Source: Candidatus Colwelliibacteriota bacterium
GTDB taxonomy: Bacteria > Patescibacteriota > Minisyncoccia > UBA6257 > Colwellbacteraceae
Assembly: GCA_016176505.1 (NCBI GenBank)
Contig: JACOXB010000002.1
Coordinates: 1-40,373, forward strand
DNA length: 40,373 nucleotides
Direction: 5' to 3'
The position numbers and the translations under genes are program-made. The notes beneath the pieces were generated by a model, which saw only the letters and a list, made by a program, of their open reading frames with translations, searched no databases and had not been told where the DNA came from. This document shows, one piece after another, positions 33,470-40,373 of the stretch. Numbering within the stretch: the first letter of the stretch is position 1; each line of letters opens with the position of its first letter.

Positions 33470-33498
33470 GGACGGCGCCAGAGGACTCTGTGCCGTCC
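33470..33498 (-). terminator. Terminator after the PHA-like gene
   Basis: GGACGGC-g-CCAGAG / CTCTG-t-GCCGTCC hairpin directly after the stop at 33500, followed in the minus direction by TATTTT. Confidence 0.75.
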
Positions 33499-33499
33499 C

Positions 33500-33973
33500 C
33501 TAGCGCCTGAGGAACGATGAGCTGCCGGCGGGTAAGCCCACTCGATCGGCGAGTAGGGCCTCGCCATATCTCTGAACCATAGCTTCGATTTCGGCTCTGA
33601 ACGGCATTGCCATTAACGGAATATCGATACAGAGCCTCGCTATCGAAGCTTTAAGGCTTAGAGATTGCTCCAGGGTCAAAAGGACTGACACCGTGGAGCC
33701 CAGAAGAGAGAACCTCCCCAACCCGAGCCTGAAGCTGACTTCGATCTGGTCGCCATCCCACTCCTCCCGGGGCCGGCTAATCCGGAACCGGAATGGAAGA
33801 CGCGCCAGTTCTTCTCCCAACCTAGAGACGAGGGTTCGGATGTCGGCGTTACCGCTTCCCTCTGCGCCGCCAGCAAACTGCGCCCTCAACTCATTAAGGA
33901 TAAGCCTGAGCCGCTCGAGGGCTTGCTCGCGACTGAGATTGTGCGGAACGATTATGTCGACCTTCGCCGCCAT
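33500..33973 (-). CDS. Polyhydroxyalkanoic acid system family-like protein
   Basis: A 157-residue protein. The start VDIIVPHNLSREQALERLRLILNELR and the later EWDGDQIEVSFRLGLGRFSLLGSTVSVLLTLEQ match the pattern of the PHA_gran_rgn family (I.I.HP.sl..eeA...), small proteins often encoded near PHA genes but of unknown biochemistry. No PHA synthesis genes are visible here, so the name says little about role. A GGAGG site lies just before the ATG, and the gene overlaps the small membrane peptide gene upstream. The gene looks GC-richer than its neighbours, like the block at 21.3-24.7 kb. Confidence 0.55.
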   Translation of the reverse strand: MAAKVDIIVPHNLSREQALERLRLILNELRAQFAGGAEGSGNADIRTLVSRLGEELARLPFRFRISRPREEWDGDQIEVSFRLGLGRFSLLGSTVSVLLTLEQSLSLKASIARLCIDIPLMAMPFRAEIEAMVQRYGEALLADRVGLPAGSSSFLRR

Positions 33974-34104
33974 TTTGGCCTCCGCTTCCTAGTTCTGGCC
34001 GTTCTGGCCGCCGGCCGAACGTCGCGGCCCCACTGAATTAGGGCTATCGCGAGGACAGCAACTACGAAGACCGCGATGCTGATGACTAACGCCCCATCTG
34101 ACAT
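33952..34104 (-). CDS. 50-residue single-span membrane peptide
   Basis: Too short for the ORF track. ATG at 34102-34104, preceded by AAGGGGGAACC, encodes MSDGALVISIAVFVVAVLAIALIQWG and then a very basic tail (RTARTRKRRPKWRRRST). One membrane helix with an inside-positive tail is clear. Its stop lies 22 nt inside the next gene (33500-33973), so translation is probably coupled. Function unknown. Confidence 0.65.
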   Translation of the reverse strand: MSDGALVISIAVFVVAVLAIALIQWGRDVRPAARTARTRKRRPKWRRRST

Positions 34105-34160
34105 GGTTCCCCCTTTTTCAGAGAATCAAGGATCGGAATACTGTCTAATTTAATACTAAT

Positions 34161-34169
34161 TGATATAAT
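34161..34169 (+). promoter_or_regulatory. Extended -10 promoter of the half-MFS gene
   Basis: TGATATAAT, 13 nt upstream of the GTG start at 34183. The box is inside an inverted repeat (ATTGAT...ATCAAT), so it may be controlled. Confidence 0.5.
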
Positions 34170-34182
34170 CAATAAAAACGAG

Positions 34183-34734
34183 GTGGGTAAATCGCTTAAA
34201 ATTCTTTTCATCACTAATGGCATTTTTGTTTTTGCCGCCGCGCTTCTCGGGCCGCTCTACGCTATCTATGTTTGGGGGATAAATAAGGCATTGCTTTCGG
34301 TCAGCTTCTCCTGGTTCGCCTTTCTCGCCTCGAGTATTATTTTTACTTACCTTGTTTCACTCTGGGGCGACAAGATAAAAGAGACCGAGTATCTGCTTCT
34401 TTTGAGTTATTTAATTAGGGCGGTCGCTTGGTTTCTTTTCATTTTCGCTGCCTCTATCCCAGCCGTAATAGGGATTCAGGTAATCTTGGGTGTTGGCGAA
34501 GCCCTAGGCGCTCCCTCTTTTGGAACTATCCTCGCAGAGCACCTGCCCCAAGGCCGTTATGTTAGGGCTTATTCTGATTATCAAATGATTAATTTGCTCG
34601 TCAGCGCGGTTGGAGTCCTACTCGGCGGAGTGATTGTTTCCCAATTCGGTTTTAATACCCTTTTTGTCAGTATGTCTATTTTGGCCCTGGCAGCTACTTT
34701 TATCACTGCCATCCAACCAAGGGAATTGCTCTAA
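34183..34734 (+). CDS. Half-size MFS transporter-like membrane protein
   Basis: A 183-residue protein with six hydrophobic segments, about half of a canonical major facilitator. Features: VSLWGDKIKETEYLL (motif-A-like loop between helices 2 and 3), GVGEALGAPSFGTILAEHLPQGRYVRAYSDYQMI, and a C-terminal GVIVSQFGFNTLF. The start codon is a GTG at 34183, which follows an extended -10 box. It may dimerise to form a full transporter, or be a degraded MFS; no second half follows. Downstream genes run the other way. Confidence 0.75.
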   Translation: MGKSLKILFITNGIFVFAAALLGPLYAIYVWGINKALLSVSFSWFAFLASSIIFTYLVSLWGDKIKETEYLLLLSYLIRAVAWFLFIFAASIPAVIGIQVILGVGEALGAPSFGTILAEHLPQGRYVRAYSDYQMINLLVSAVGVLLGGVIVSQFGFNTLFVSMSILALAATFITAIQPRELL

Positions 34735-34778
34735 GTTTTTATTCTGTGTATCTCTATACAACCACGCTCGAACCTATT

Positions 34779-35276
34779 TTAGCAAGTACAAATTTTGTTT
34801 ATTTTGCGAGCCGTTAAATAAATCGCAATAAGCATAAGCAGGGTTATGATAACAATAAAATACCAGCGATAACTCAGAACAAAGACAACGCCACCGAATC
34901 CTATGCCGAAAAACGCAAAGAGCGGTGCGAGACAAGAAGCGCAAAAGGCAGTTCCGGCAATGCCAGCAAAAAGAGCACCCAATCCTCCGCCAATTGCCGT
35001 GCTCGCGCTCCCGATCCTTTTTATTTCGCGCATAACGTATGTCTGCATGACTATAAAAAGCGAGGGAAGAGATGAAAGAAGAATAAGCACTAGATAATCA
35101 CGGGAGGTGAAAATATCAAGCTGTATCGCTAGTGTATTGCCCGGCACTGCCCACACGGGGATGAGAACAAAGAGGATAAACATCACCAGAAACAAGCCGA
35201 AAAAGAGAAGAATGTAATTTGGTCTTTTGAGCGGCTCGCGAATACCGAACCACAAAGTATTTAATATGCGTCTCAT
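34779..35276 (-). CDS. Membrane protein with a CASC cysteine pair, third gene of the mer-like operon
   Basis: A 165-residue protein with about four or five membrane segments. A pair of cysteines lies in a predicted membrane or loop segment (GTAFCASCLAPLFAFFGIGFGG) and a CxC ends the protein (KINKICTC). Position behind arsR and merA and the cysteine pairs suggest a metal (Hg2+) uptake or transport role, analogous to MerT; it is not clearly homologous to MerT. The ATG follows a 15-bp tandem repeat that includes the 3' end of merA. Confidence 0.55.
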   Translation of the reverse strand: MRRILNTLWFGIREPLKRPNYILLFFGLFLVMFILFVLIPVWAVPGNTLAIQLDIFTSRDYLVLILLSSLPSLFIVMQTYVMREIKRIGSASTAIGGGLGALFAGIAGTAFCASCLAPLFAFFGIGFGGVVFVLSYRWYFIVIITLLMLIAIYLTARKINKICTC

Positions 35277-35277
35277 A

Positions 35278-35307
35278 TTTTTTAGATACAGCTTTTTTAG
35301 ATACAGC
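35278..35307. repeat. 15-bp tandem duplication at the end of merA
   Basis: TTTTTTAGATACAGC occurs twice in direct tandem, covering the merA stop and the gap before the next gene. It looks like a recent slippage or duplication event. Confidence 0.9.
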
Positions 35308-36641
35308 AGCTTAATTTGCTTATATCTTTTGTGAATGACAGCGCAATAATTTTTATTGCCTCAGAAAGCGTCGGGAACATTGGCAGAGAATTCACCACAT
35401 CGTCAATCGTGTTTTTGTTTTTGATGAGCATCATTGCTTCGGCGATGAGTTCCCCCGCGTTTGGCGCGAGAATATGTACGCCCAAGATTTGTTTTGTTTG
35501 CGGATGAATTGCCATTTTTATCATTCCCTCGGTGCGGCGCATAATGATCGCTTTCGGCACATGTTCAAACGAAACCGTGCGGCAGGCGCAAACGCCCATT
35601 TGCTTCATCTGTTCGTCTTCGGTGAAGCCCACACCGGCAAGCTGGGGATCGGTGAAGATTGTGTACGGCACAGCATTGTAATCAATGGAAAGCGTTGTGC
35701 CTTTAAGTGCGTTTTCTGCAGCAAGCGTGCCTTCGCGTCCGGCAGTCGGCTCAAGACGTAGAGGGCCATTCGTAACATCGCCGACCGCAAAAATATTTGG
35801 ATTTGAAGTTTTGAAATGTTGGTTGACAATAATCGCTTGCCGCTTGTCAATCTCAACACCGACAGCATCAAGACCAAGCCCTTGCGTGTTGGGTGTTTTG
35901 CCTGCCGCCAAAAGTATCTCGTCCGCGGCCGTTTCCTCTTGCGCGCCGTTTATGGTGTATAAGATAACTTTTTTATTATTCTCTTTGCGCGCGTTTTTTA
36001 CCTCAACATTGGTCTTAATAGTAATTTCTTCTTTTGAAAGTATTTCGGCAAGACGATTGGTGAGCTCTTTTTCGGAATGTGGAAAAATTGAATCGCCGCG
36101 CTGTAAAATAGTTACTTTCGTGCCAAAACGGCTGAACATTTGAGCAAACTCTAAACCAAGAGGCCCTGCGCCGACAACCGCCAGTTCTTCCGGCTGTTTT
36201 GGCATTTTAAGAGCTTCGATATGGGTAATAAAACCAGCCTCACGTATTCCCTCAATCGGCGGAACATTAGCAGTAGAGCCGGCCGCTATGATGAATTTTG
36301 CCGCGCTCAATCTTTCGCCATTCACTTCCACTTCGTACTTTCTCGTATTTCTCTTGACGCAAATTTTCAACGAGCGAGAGCTCATCTTGTACCACTTTTT
36401 GAAAATCAAAGTTTTTTACTTCAACCTCAATGCCGGGAACGCCGTGATGTTTAGCGTGGTGCAAAACTTCGCCAGCATAAAGAAGCGTTTTTGACGGCAC
36501 GCAACCCACATTGACGCAGGTGCCGCCGAGCGGAAGACCGGCGTTGACCATCGCAGTCTTTGCTTTTAATTCGTTGGCACGAATGGCGGCGGCAAATGCT
36601 CCAGCTCCGCCGCCGATGATGATAAGGTCAAATGTTTTCAT
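35297..36641 (-). pseudogene. merA: Mercuric reductase-like flavoprotein, internal deletion and frameshift
   Basis: Two ORFs (36267-36641 and 35297-36409) form one MerA-like gene. First part: FDLIIIGGGAGAFAAAIRA and redox motif GGTCVNVGCVPSK. Second part: EVNGERLSAAKFIIAAGSTA, NAD-binding GAGPLGLEFAQMF, FAD motif NIFAVGDVTNGP, dimerisation domain, and the C-terminal SKLSCC pair that binds Hg2+ in MerA. Between VENLRQEKYE and KYEVEVNGE roughly 25-30 residues are missing and the frame changes. The junction, near 36335-36350, has the near-repeats AAATACGA and AAGTACGA. No N-terminal HMA domain. Probably inactive unless the assembly is wrong. Confidence 0.85.
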
Positions 36642-36955
36642 AGTTTTAATAATCGCCCTTTTACAATCTTCGTAAGCGGCGATTGTTTAAGTTGATAATA
36701 AACGTGGCGGAAATCCCTTCGGTCTTCCACAATGTCTGCCTCTTTGAGCTTTCGGAGCGTGTGCGAGACGGCGGAAATGGAAACGCCGATAATCTCCGCT
36801 ATTTCGCCAACGGATAGTTCTTTGTGGCGGCAGAGAAGATAGCAGACTTTGAGCCGTGTGGGATCGCCGACCACGTTAAATTCCTCGGCGCACCGGACAA
36901 TTTCTGCTTCATTTTGAAGTTCTTTTTGGAGTTGTTTAGTTTTCTTCGTTTGCAT
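36638..36955 (-). CDS. ArsR/SmtB-family metal-responsive repressor
   Basis: A 105-residue winged-helix regulator: EFNVVGDPTRLKVCYLLCRHKELSVGEIAEIIGVSISAVSHTLRKLKEADIVEDRRDFRHVYYQL is the ArsR helix-turn-helix and wing. Cysteines in VRCAEEF and CYLLC may sense thiophilic metals. It precedes merA with a 4-nt overlap and probably represses this operon. A GCTAT-N7-ATAGC inverted repeat (36957-36973) overlaps the -10 box just upstream and is the likely operator. Confidence 0.92.
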   Translation of the reverse strand: MQTKKTKQLQKELQNEAEIVRCAEEFNVVGDPTRLKVCYLLCRHKELSVGEIAEIIGVSISAVSHTLRKLKEADIVEDRRDFRHVYYQLKQSPLTKIVKGRLLKL

Positions 36956-36956
36956 A

Positions 36957-36994
36957 GCTATTCAAATGATAGCACAAACAGAAAATCTGCACAA
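36957..36994 (-). promoter_or_regulatory. Promoter and operator of the mer-like operon
   Basis: Minus strand: -35 TTGTGC (36989-36994), 17-nt spacer, extended -10 TGCTATCAT (hexamer 36966-36971), 10 nt before the arsR ATG. The inverted repeat GCTAT-TCAAATG-ATAGC (36957-36973) overlaps the -10 and the start region, an ideal repressor site. Confidence 0.6.
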
Positions 36995-37088
36995 TAAAAA
37001 TTTTTTGATGGCGACGAAAAATTTCTGGCCTCCCGCGAGGACGCGGCGGAAAGGAAACTCAAAGGGGAAATTCCGACAAAGTTAGTTT

Positions 37089-37176
<88 letters not shown>

Positions 37177-37842
37177 GTTATGAGTTTCGTTTATTCTAAA
37201 GATTTTCTCTCCTTTAGTAAACTTCCTCGTTAAATAGGTGATACTTTCACCATGATACATCTTATTCCATATAATGGATGTTTCTGCCTTCGCGAATCTC
37301 AGATGCAGGACGCCTCTTCCGCCTTTACCGATTTTCCCCCTCACCGACACTAAGCGGTTAAGCGTCTTCTGTAGCCAAACAAGGAAGACAAGACTTGCTG
37401 AAGCAAAAGTTAAATAAAACATATAGCTACTTTTCCAACGCGGATCCCAGTAAGCGTATATAGTTCCGTCGCCGTCAAAACATCCACGCAGGAAGTCGAA
37501 GAAAAATTTATCAGGGATTCTCAATGACCCGATAATCTTGGACTTATTGGGCATCAAACCAATTCCCGTTAACCATCTATAAAATAAGATGTCTCCAAAC
37601 TGCACTCGAAAAAATCTTTTATCCGCACTACTTCCACTCGCCTTCCTTCCAATTTTAGATTCTAAGCCTAAACATTCCCTGAAATTCATAACCTGCTCTA
37701 AATCTTTCGAGCTTAAATCTATATGCCTCCCGTCTTTCGAAAGGGAACCGTCAGCGGTTAGAAGTCCGATAGCGTAAGCTAAATTAGGAGACCACTTGAT
37801 TTTTACATTGCCTTGTGGCTTGGCGCCCCTGCTCATGCCTCA

Positions 37843-37848
37843 ATTATA
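37843..37848 (-). promoter_or_regulatory. -10 box of the homing endonuclease gene
   Basis: Minus-strand TATAAT, 6 nt before the ATG at 37836. It would also transcribe the tRNA-Leu. Confidence 0.5.
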
Positions 37849-37904
37849 TAGCGTCTACCTATTTATTAGAAGTATATAACTGTGCCCGAAACAGAACTCG
37901 GAGT

Positions 37905-38240
37905 TTATACCCCGAGTTTTTGTCTAATCTTCTTCTCGGAAAGATTGCGAAGATAATAAAGCTTAGCCCGCCTCACTTTTCGCCGCGGCTTGGCTAAAAT
38001 CTCAACTTTTTTAATATTTGGCGAATGAATCGGATAAACTTTCTCAACCCCAACGTCGGCCAGTTTAGCTCGAACCGTAAAAGTAGCGCCGGCCTGCTTG
38101 CCGTGTTTCCGGGCGAGAACCAATCCCTCAAATCGGCCCCCTTTTTCATGGACTCTGACCTTAGTACCAGGCCGAATCTCCTTTAAAATCTCTTCGCTAA
38201 TCACAGAGATGAGTCTAGGGGCTTTTAATCCCCGGGTCAA
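37905..38240 (-). CDS. rplS: Ribosomal protein L19
   Basis: L19 of about 111 aa: PGTKVRVHEKGGRFEGLVLARKHGKQAGATFTVR, VGVEKVYPIHSPNIKKVEI and RRKVRRAKLYYLRNL are the family hallmarks. It sits at the 30S-50S interface. The first start is a TTG at 38240 that overlaps rluD by 26 nt; a later GTG (VISEEILKEI) is an alternative, so the N-terminus is uncertain. The SVISEEILKEIRPG start lacks the longer N-terminal helix of many L19 proteins. Confidence 0.95.
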   Translation of the reverse strand: MTRGLKAPRLISVISEEILKEIRPGTKVRVHEKGGRFEGLVLARKHGKQAGATFTVRAKLADVGVEKVYPIHSPNIKKVEILAKPRRKVRRAKLYYLRNLSEKKIRQKLGV

Positions 38241-38931
38241 GATAGCGGATAATTTTTCTCATATCCTCTGGCAAATTAGCCGCGAGCCTTAAGCGATGGC
38301 CAACCTCGGGTGTAAATTCAAGCGAATAAGCATGAAGCATTTGGCGCTTGGCTCCTCGCGGCACCGCAATTTTCTTCGGGCCGTAAATTCGATCCCCCAC
38401 TACGGCATGCCCTAAAGATGCAAGGTGCACCCTGATCTGATGAGTCCGGCCGGTTCGGGGGGAAAGCTCGAGCAGGCTAAAATCCCTGAATCTTTTTAAA
38501 ACTTTGTATTCAGTTATGGCTTCTCTTGGCCCTCTTCCCCTGAAAGCGGTTCGCTTAATCGTCCCCGGCTTCAAGCTAATCGGCTGATCAATCTCTCCTT
38601 TGTCCAACTTCACTCGGCCGTGAACTAGGGCTAAATAGGTTTTTTTAATCTCGTGATTTTGAAAAAGTTGTTTTAGATAATCAAAAGTCTTTTGGTTCCG
38701 GGCGACTAAAATAATGCCCGACGTGTCTCTATCGAGCCGGTGAACAATTCCTGGCCTTAGCTCGATCTCATCACCGACTTTTTTAATTTCCGGAAATCGT
38801 TTAATAATCCAGTCGGCTAAAGTTGGCTCGTTGGTTTTCCCGGCTCGATGAACAAGTAATCCAGCTGGTTTATCCAGAGCAATAAAATTTGGGTCTTTGT
38901 AAATAAGACGGGGGGTAAGAGAGGTGAACAT
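38215..38931 (-). CDS. RluA/RluD-family 23S rRNA pseudouridine synthase
   Basis: A 238-residue pseudouridine synthase. Catalytic aspartate in GIVHRLDRDTSGIILVAR; further motifs LIYKDPNFIALDKPAGLLVH, KTYLALVHG, and SPRTGRTHQIRVHLASLGHAVVGDRIYG. The N-terminal S4 domain of RluD is absent. Uridine target cannot be assigned. The ATG lies 1 nt after the encoded CCA of tRNA-Val, so its mRNA would begin at the start codon after tRNA 3' processing. It overlaps rplS. Confidence 0.94.
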   Translation of the reverse strand: MFTSLTPRLIYKDPNFIALDKPAGLLVHRAGKTNEPTLADWIIKRFPEIKKVGDEIELRPGIVHRLDRDTSGIILVARNQKTFDYLKQLFQNHEIKKTYLALVHGRVKLDKGEIDQPISLKPGTIKRTAFRGRGPREAITEYKVLKRFRDFSLLELSPRTGRTHQIRVHLASLGHAVVGDRIYGPKKIAVPRGAKRQMLHAYSLEFTPEVGHRLRLAANLPEDMRKIIRYLDPGIKSP

Positions 38932-38932
38932 T

Positions 38933-39007
38933 TGGTGGGCAATGCTGGGATCGAACCAGCGACCTCTTCCGTGTCGAGGAAGCGTTCTACCACTGAACTA
39001 ATTGCCC
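38933..39007 (-). tRNA. tRNA-Val(GAC)
   Basis: Acceptor GGGCAAT/ATTGCCC, anticodon stem CTTCC/GGAAG with loop TCGACAC (GAC), T-loop TTCGATC, discriminator A and encoded CCA. Directly followed by rluD. Confidence 0.95.
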
Positions 39008-39019
39008 GACGAGAGTACT

Positions 39020-39703
39020 TTACTCATAGCCTGGGAAGTAATCAAGTTTAATGTGTTCGTTAGGAACGCCCATATCAAGAAGCGTTTTTTCGTAAACTTC
39101 CACCATCGGCTCTGGACCGGAGAGGTAAAAGATTGGTTTCTGGAGATCGGGCGCTGATTGGCGAATATCCTCTTCTTCAATCTGCTCCGGACTTATAAAA
39201 TACTTGACTTTGAATTCGGGGTGAGATTTAGCTAGCCGATCGAGCTCCGGCTTAAAAACAAAATCCTGATCGCCATTCATATAAAGCAGGGTAATATTTA
39301 GCGGTTCGCCGCGATGCTCAAGATCAAGCAGGATGGCTCGATATGGCGTAATCCCTACGCCGCCGGCAATAAAAATATGATTCTCAACTGGATTATCAAC
39401 AGTAAAATCGCCTTTCGGACCTTCGGCTTCAATCACGCTGCCGATTGGTAAATCGAAAAGCGCTTGTTTAAAGGTAGAAGACTCGGGAGCGAGTCTAGTA
39501 GTTAGGCGAACTACGCCTTCATGCGGGACGCTTGAAATCGTAAACCAGCGATAAGTTCTTCGATCGTCCGGATTATCGTGGGGCAAAGTATAGCGGAGAA
39601 ACTGGCCCGGTTGCCACGAGGTCAAACCCTCAATTTCAAAAAAGAAAGAAAATGTATTCGGCGCCTCTTCGAATTTTCGAGTAAGAGTGGGGTTAAATTT
39701 CAT
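39020..39703 (-). CDS. Ferredoxin-NADP reductase-like flavin oxidoreductase
   Basis: About 227 residues. FAD domain with RTYRWFTISSVP (RxYS-like) and the GxxT-like site GSVIEAEGPKGDF, then the NAD(P) domain HIFIAGGVGITPYRAILLDL, and the C-terminal FYLSGPEPMVEVYEKTLLDMGVPNEHIKLDYFPGY typical of FNR-like reductases without a ferredoxin domain. Electron partner unknown. I place the start at the ATG at 39701-39703, directly after the tRNA-Ile CCA; the ORF track starts inside the tRNA. Confidence 0.9.
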   Translation of the reverse strand: MKFNPTLTRKFEEAPNTFSFFFEIEGLTSWQPGQFLRYTLPHDNPDDRRTYRWFTISSVPHEGVVRLTTRLAPESSTFKQALFDLPIGSVIEAEGPKGDFTVDNPVENHIFIAGGVGITPYRAILLDLEHRGEPLNITLLYMNGDQDFVFKPELDRLAKSHPEFKVKYFISPEQIEEEDIRQSAPDLQKPIFYLSGPEPMVEVYEKTLLDMGVPNEHIKLDYFPGYE

Positions 39704-39778
39704 TGGTGGGCACACCAGGGATCGAACCTGGGACCTCTGTCTTATCAGGACAGCGTTCTACCACTGAACTATGTGCCC
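39704..39778 (-). tRNA. tRNA-Ile(GAT)
   Basis: Acceptor GGGCACA/TGTGCCC, anticodon stem CTGTC/GACAG with loop CTGATAA (GAT), T-loop TTCGATC, discriminator A, encoded CCA. The following gene's ATG begins at the next base (CCAATG). Confidence 0.95.
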
Positions 39779-39794
39779 TTAATCTTAAATTCAC

Positions 39795-40001
39795 CTACAA
39801 TCCCAAATTATCGAATTCTTCTAAATTAAATTTTAATTCGCTGTTGCCGGCTGGCTCGGGTGAAAAGGCTTTAAAAACATTATTAGCCAGGAAGCTGAAG
39901 GCGTAAATCGCCAGGCTGACGAGAAGCGCAAAAAGGATAAACCCGGCGACGAGAAGCATTCTCTCCTGGTTTATTTTTTTAAAGATCTTCTTTTTAATCA
40001 C
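39795..40001 (-). CDS. Small single-span membrane protein after a PilO-like gene
   Basis: The likely start is a GTG at 40001 (VIKKKIFKKINQERMLLVAGF) that overlaps the stop of the upstream gene; the ORF track runs further back through that gene. The 68-residue protein has a basic inner part, one membrane helix (LLVAGFILFALLVSLAIYAFSFLA) and an outer tail (SPEPAGNSELKFNLEEFDNLGL). Its size, topology and position match the PilP-like protein at 9464. Function unknown. Confidence 0.55.
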   Translation of the reverse strand: MIKKKIFKKINQERMLLVAGFILFALLVSLAIYAFSFLANNVFKAFSPEPAGNSELKFNLEEFDNLGL

Positions 40002-40373
40002 TGAAGAAAATTTCTCCCTTAAGGGTAGCGTTATAACGATTATTACCCTCGGCAATAATATCAAAGCTAACGAGATTGGCAAGGTAGTCTAACTCCTCGA
40101 GGCCCTGAATAAACTCGAGTATCCCAGGATAGCCGCCCTGAACCGTGCCAGTGAAATCGGCCCTCCCCGGTTTACCCGACTCTCCCTTTTCTTCGCCGCC
40201 GAAACTAAAAGAAAGACCAAGATTATTACTAGAGGCCAGCGACTGAAGATCATCCGAGAAAGTGAAAAGCTCGTCTCTTTTTGGAAAAAAGTCGCGGAGA
40301 CTGGCTAGTCTCGGTTCAGCTAATTTAGCCTCTTCCCTTAGTCTGCTTAACTCATTAATTTCTCTTAATCGAA
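39994..40373 (-). CDS. PilO-like protein, C-terminal part (cut by window edge)
   Basis: Minus-strand frame open to the window edge, stop TAA at 39994-39996. It encodes a coiled-coil end (RLREINELSRLREEAK), then LASLRDFFPKRDELFTFSDDLQSLASSNNLGLSFSF and ADFTGTVQGGYPGILEFIQGLEELDYLANLVSFDI, the domain pattern of PilO-type alignment proteins. Together with the following small membrane protein it mirrors the pilO-PilP-like pair at 9464-10314, suggesting a second pilus or pseudopilus locus to the right. The N-terminus and membrane helix lie outside the window. Confidence 0.7.
   Translation of the reverse strand, partial: RLREINELSRLREEAKLAEPRLASLRDFFPKRDELFTFSDDLQSLASSNNLGLSFSFGGEEKGESGKPGRADFTGTVQGGYPGILEFIQGLEELDYLANLVSFDIIAEGNNRYNATLKGEIFFSD

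Noticed and set aside
35278-35307. Tandem repeat considered as a CRISPR or att site
   Set aside because: Only two adjacent 15-bp units and no spacers; a simple tandem duplication.
37843-37904. Group I intron around the LAGLIDADG gene
   Set aside because: The tRNA is continuous and complete, and rplS is intact; no exon halves or intron core are visible.

Overview
This 40.4 kb window looks like chromosomal DNA of a Candidate Phyla Radiation bacterium (Patescibacteria, probably the Parcubacteria/Paceibacteria side). That placement is an inference. It rests on compact, mostly minus-strand operons with overlapping genes, a full but minimal type IV pilus cluster, a half-size MFS protein, a single-chain GlyRS, a type II GAPDH-like protein, a DRG/TGS-type GTPase, short dispersed repeats inside housekeeping genes, and UGA used as a normal stop. 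No rRNA or CRISPR array is seen. Seven tRNA genes are present: Ser(CGA), Ala(TGC), Ala(GGC), Ser(TGA), Leu(GAG), Val(GAC) and Ile(GAT).

Layout. 1-2142: start of gatC (cut by the window edge) and ligA. 2152-13332: one minus-strand type IV pilus locus, read in transcription order as a chimeric pilin/tail-fibre protein, pilM, pilN, pilO, a PilP-like membrane peptide, pilB, pilT, pilC, the main pilin, pilD and four minor pilins. 13362-18014: comFC, a P-type cation ATPase, tRNAs, a membrane protein and tag. 18019-21307: tRNAs, leuS and a divergent AbrB-like gene. 21321-24747: a block that looks GC-richer, with canonical Shine-Dalgarno sequences, holding a DRG-like GTPase, a GAPDH-like gene and three paralogous small proteins of unknown function. 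24778-32820: a long operon recO - Ig-like surface protein - glyS - M16 peptidase (damaged) - AI-2E permease - metG - tatD. 32887-34734: a 3D-domain protein with a leader hairpin, a PHA-system-like protein, a small membrane peptide and a half MFS. 34779-36994: a mer-like operon (arsR, broken merA, Cys-rich membrane protein). 37089-40373: tRNA-Leu overlapped by a LAGLIDADG endonuclease, rplS, rluD, tRNA-Val, a flavin oxidoreductase, tRNA-Ile and part of a second PilO-like locus.

Cross-cutting themes. (1) Many transcripts appear leaderless: good -10 boxes lie only 6-8 nt before the start codon (pilin operon, main pilin, leuS, abrB-like, recO, homing endonuclease), and three genes start 0-4 nt after a tRNA 3' end. 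(2) Short dispersed elements are inserted in frame in ligA, leuS, tatD and comFC. (3) merA and the M16 peptidase each carry an internal deletion plus a frameshift. (4) The GC-rich block breaks the leaderless rule: it has a perfect TTGACA-17-TATAAT promoter, strong ribosome binding sites and long loopless palindromes, and it encodes a small-protein family that I cannot assign. This block is the best candidate for something undescribed.
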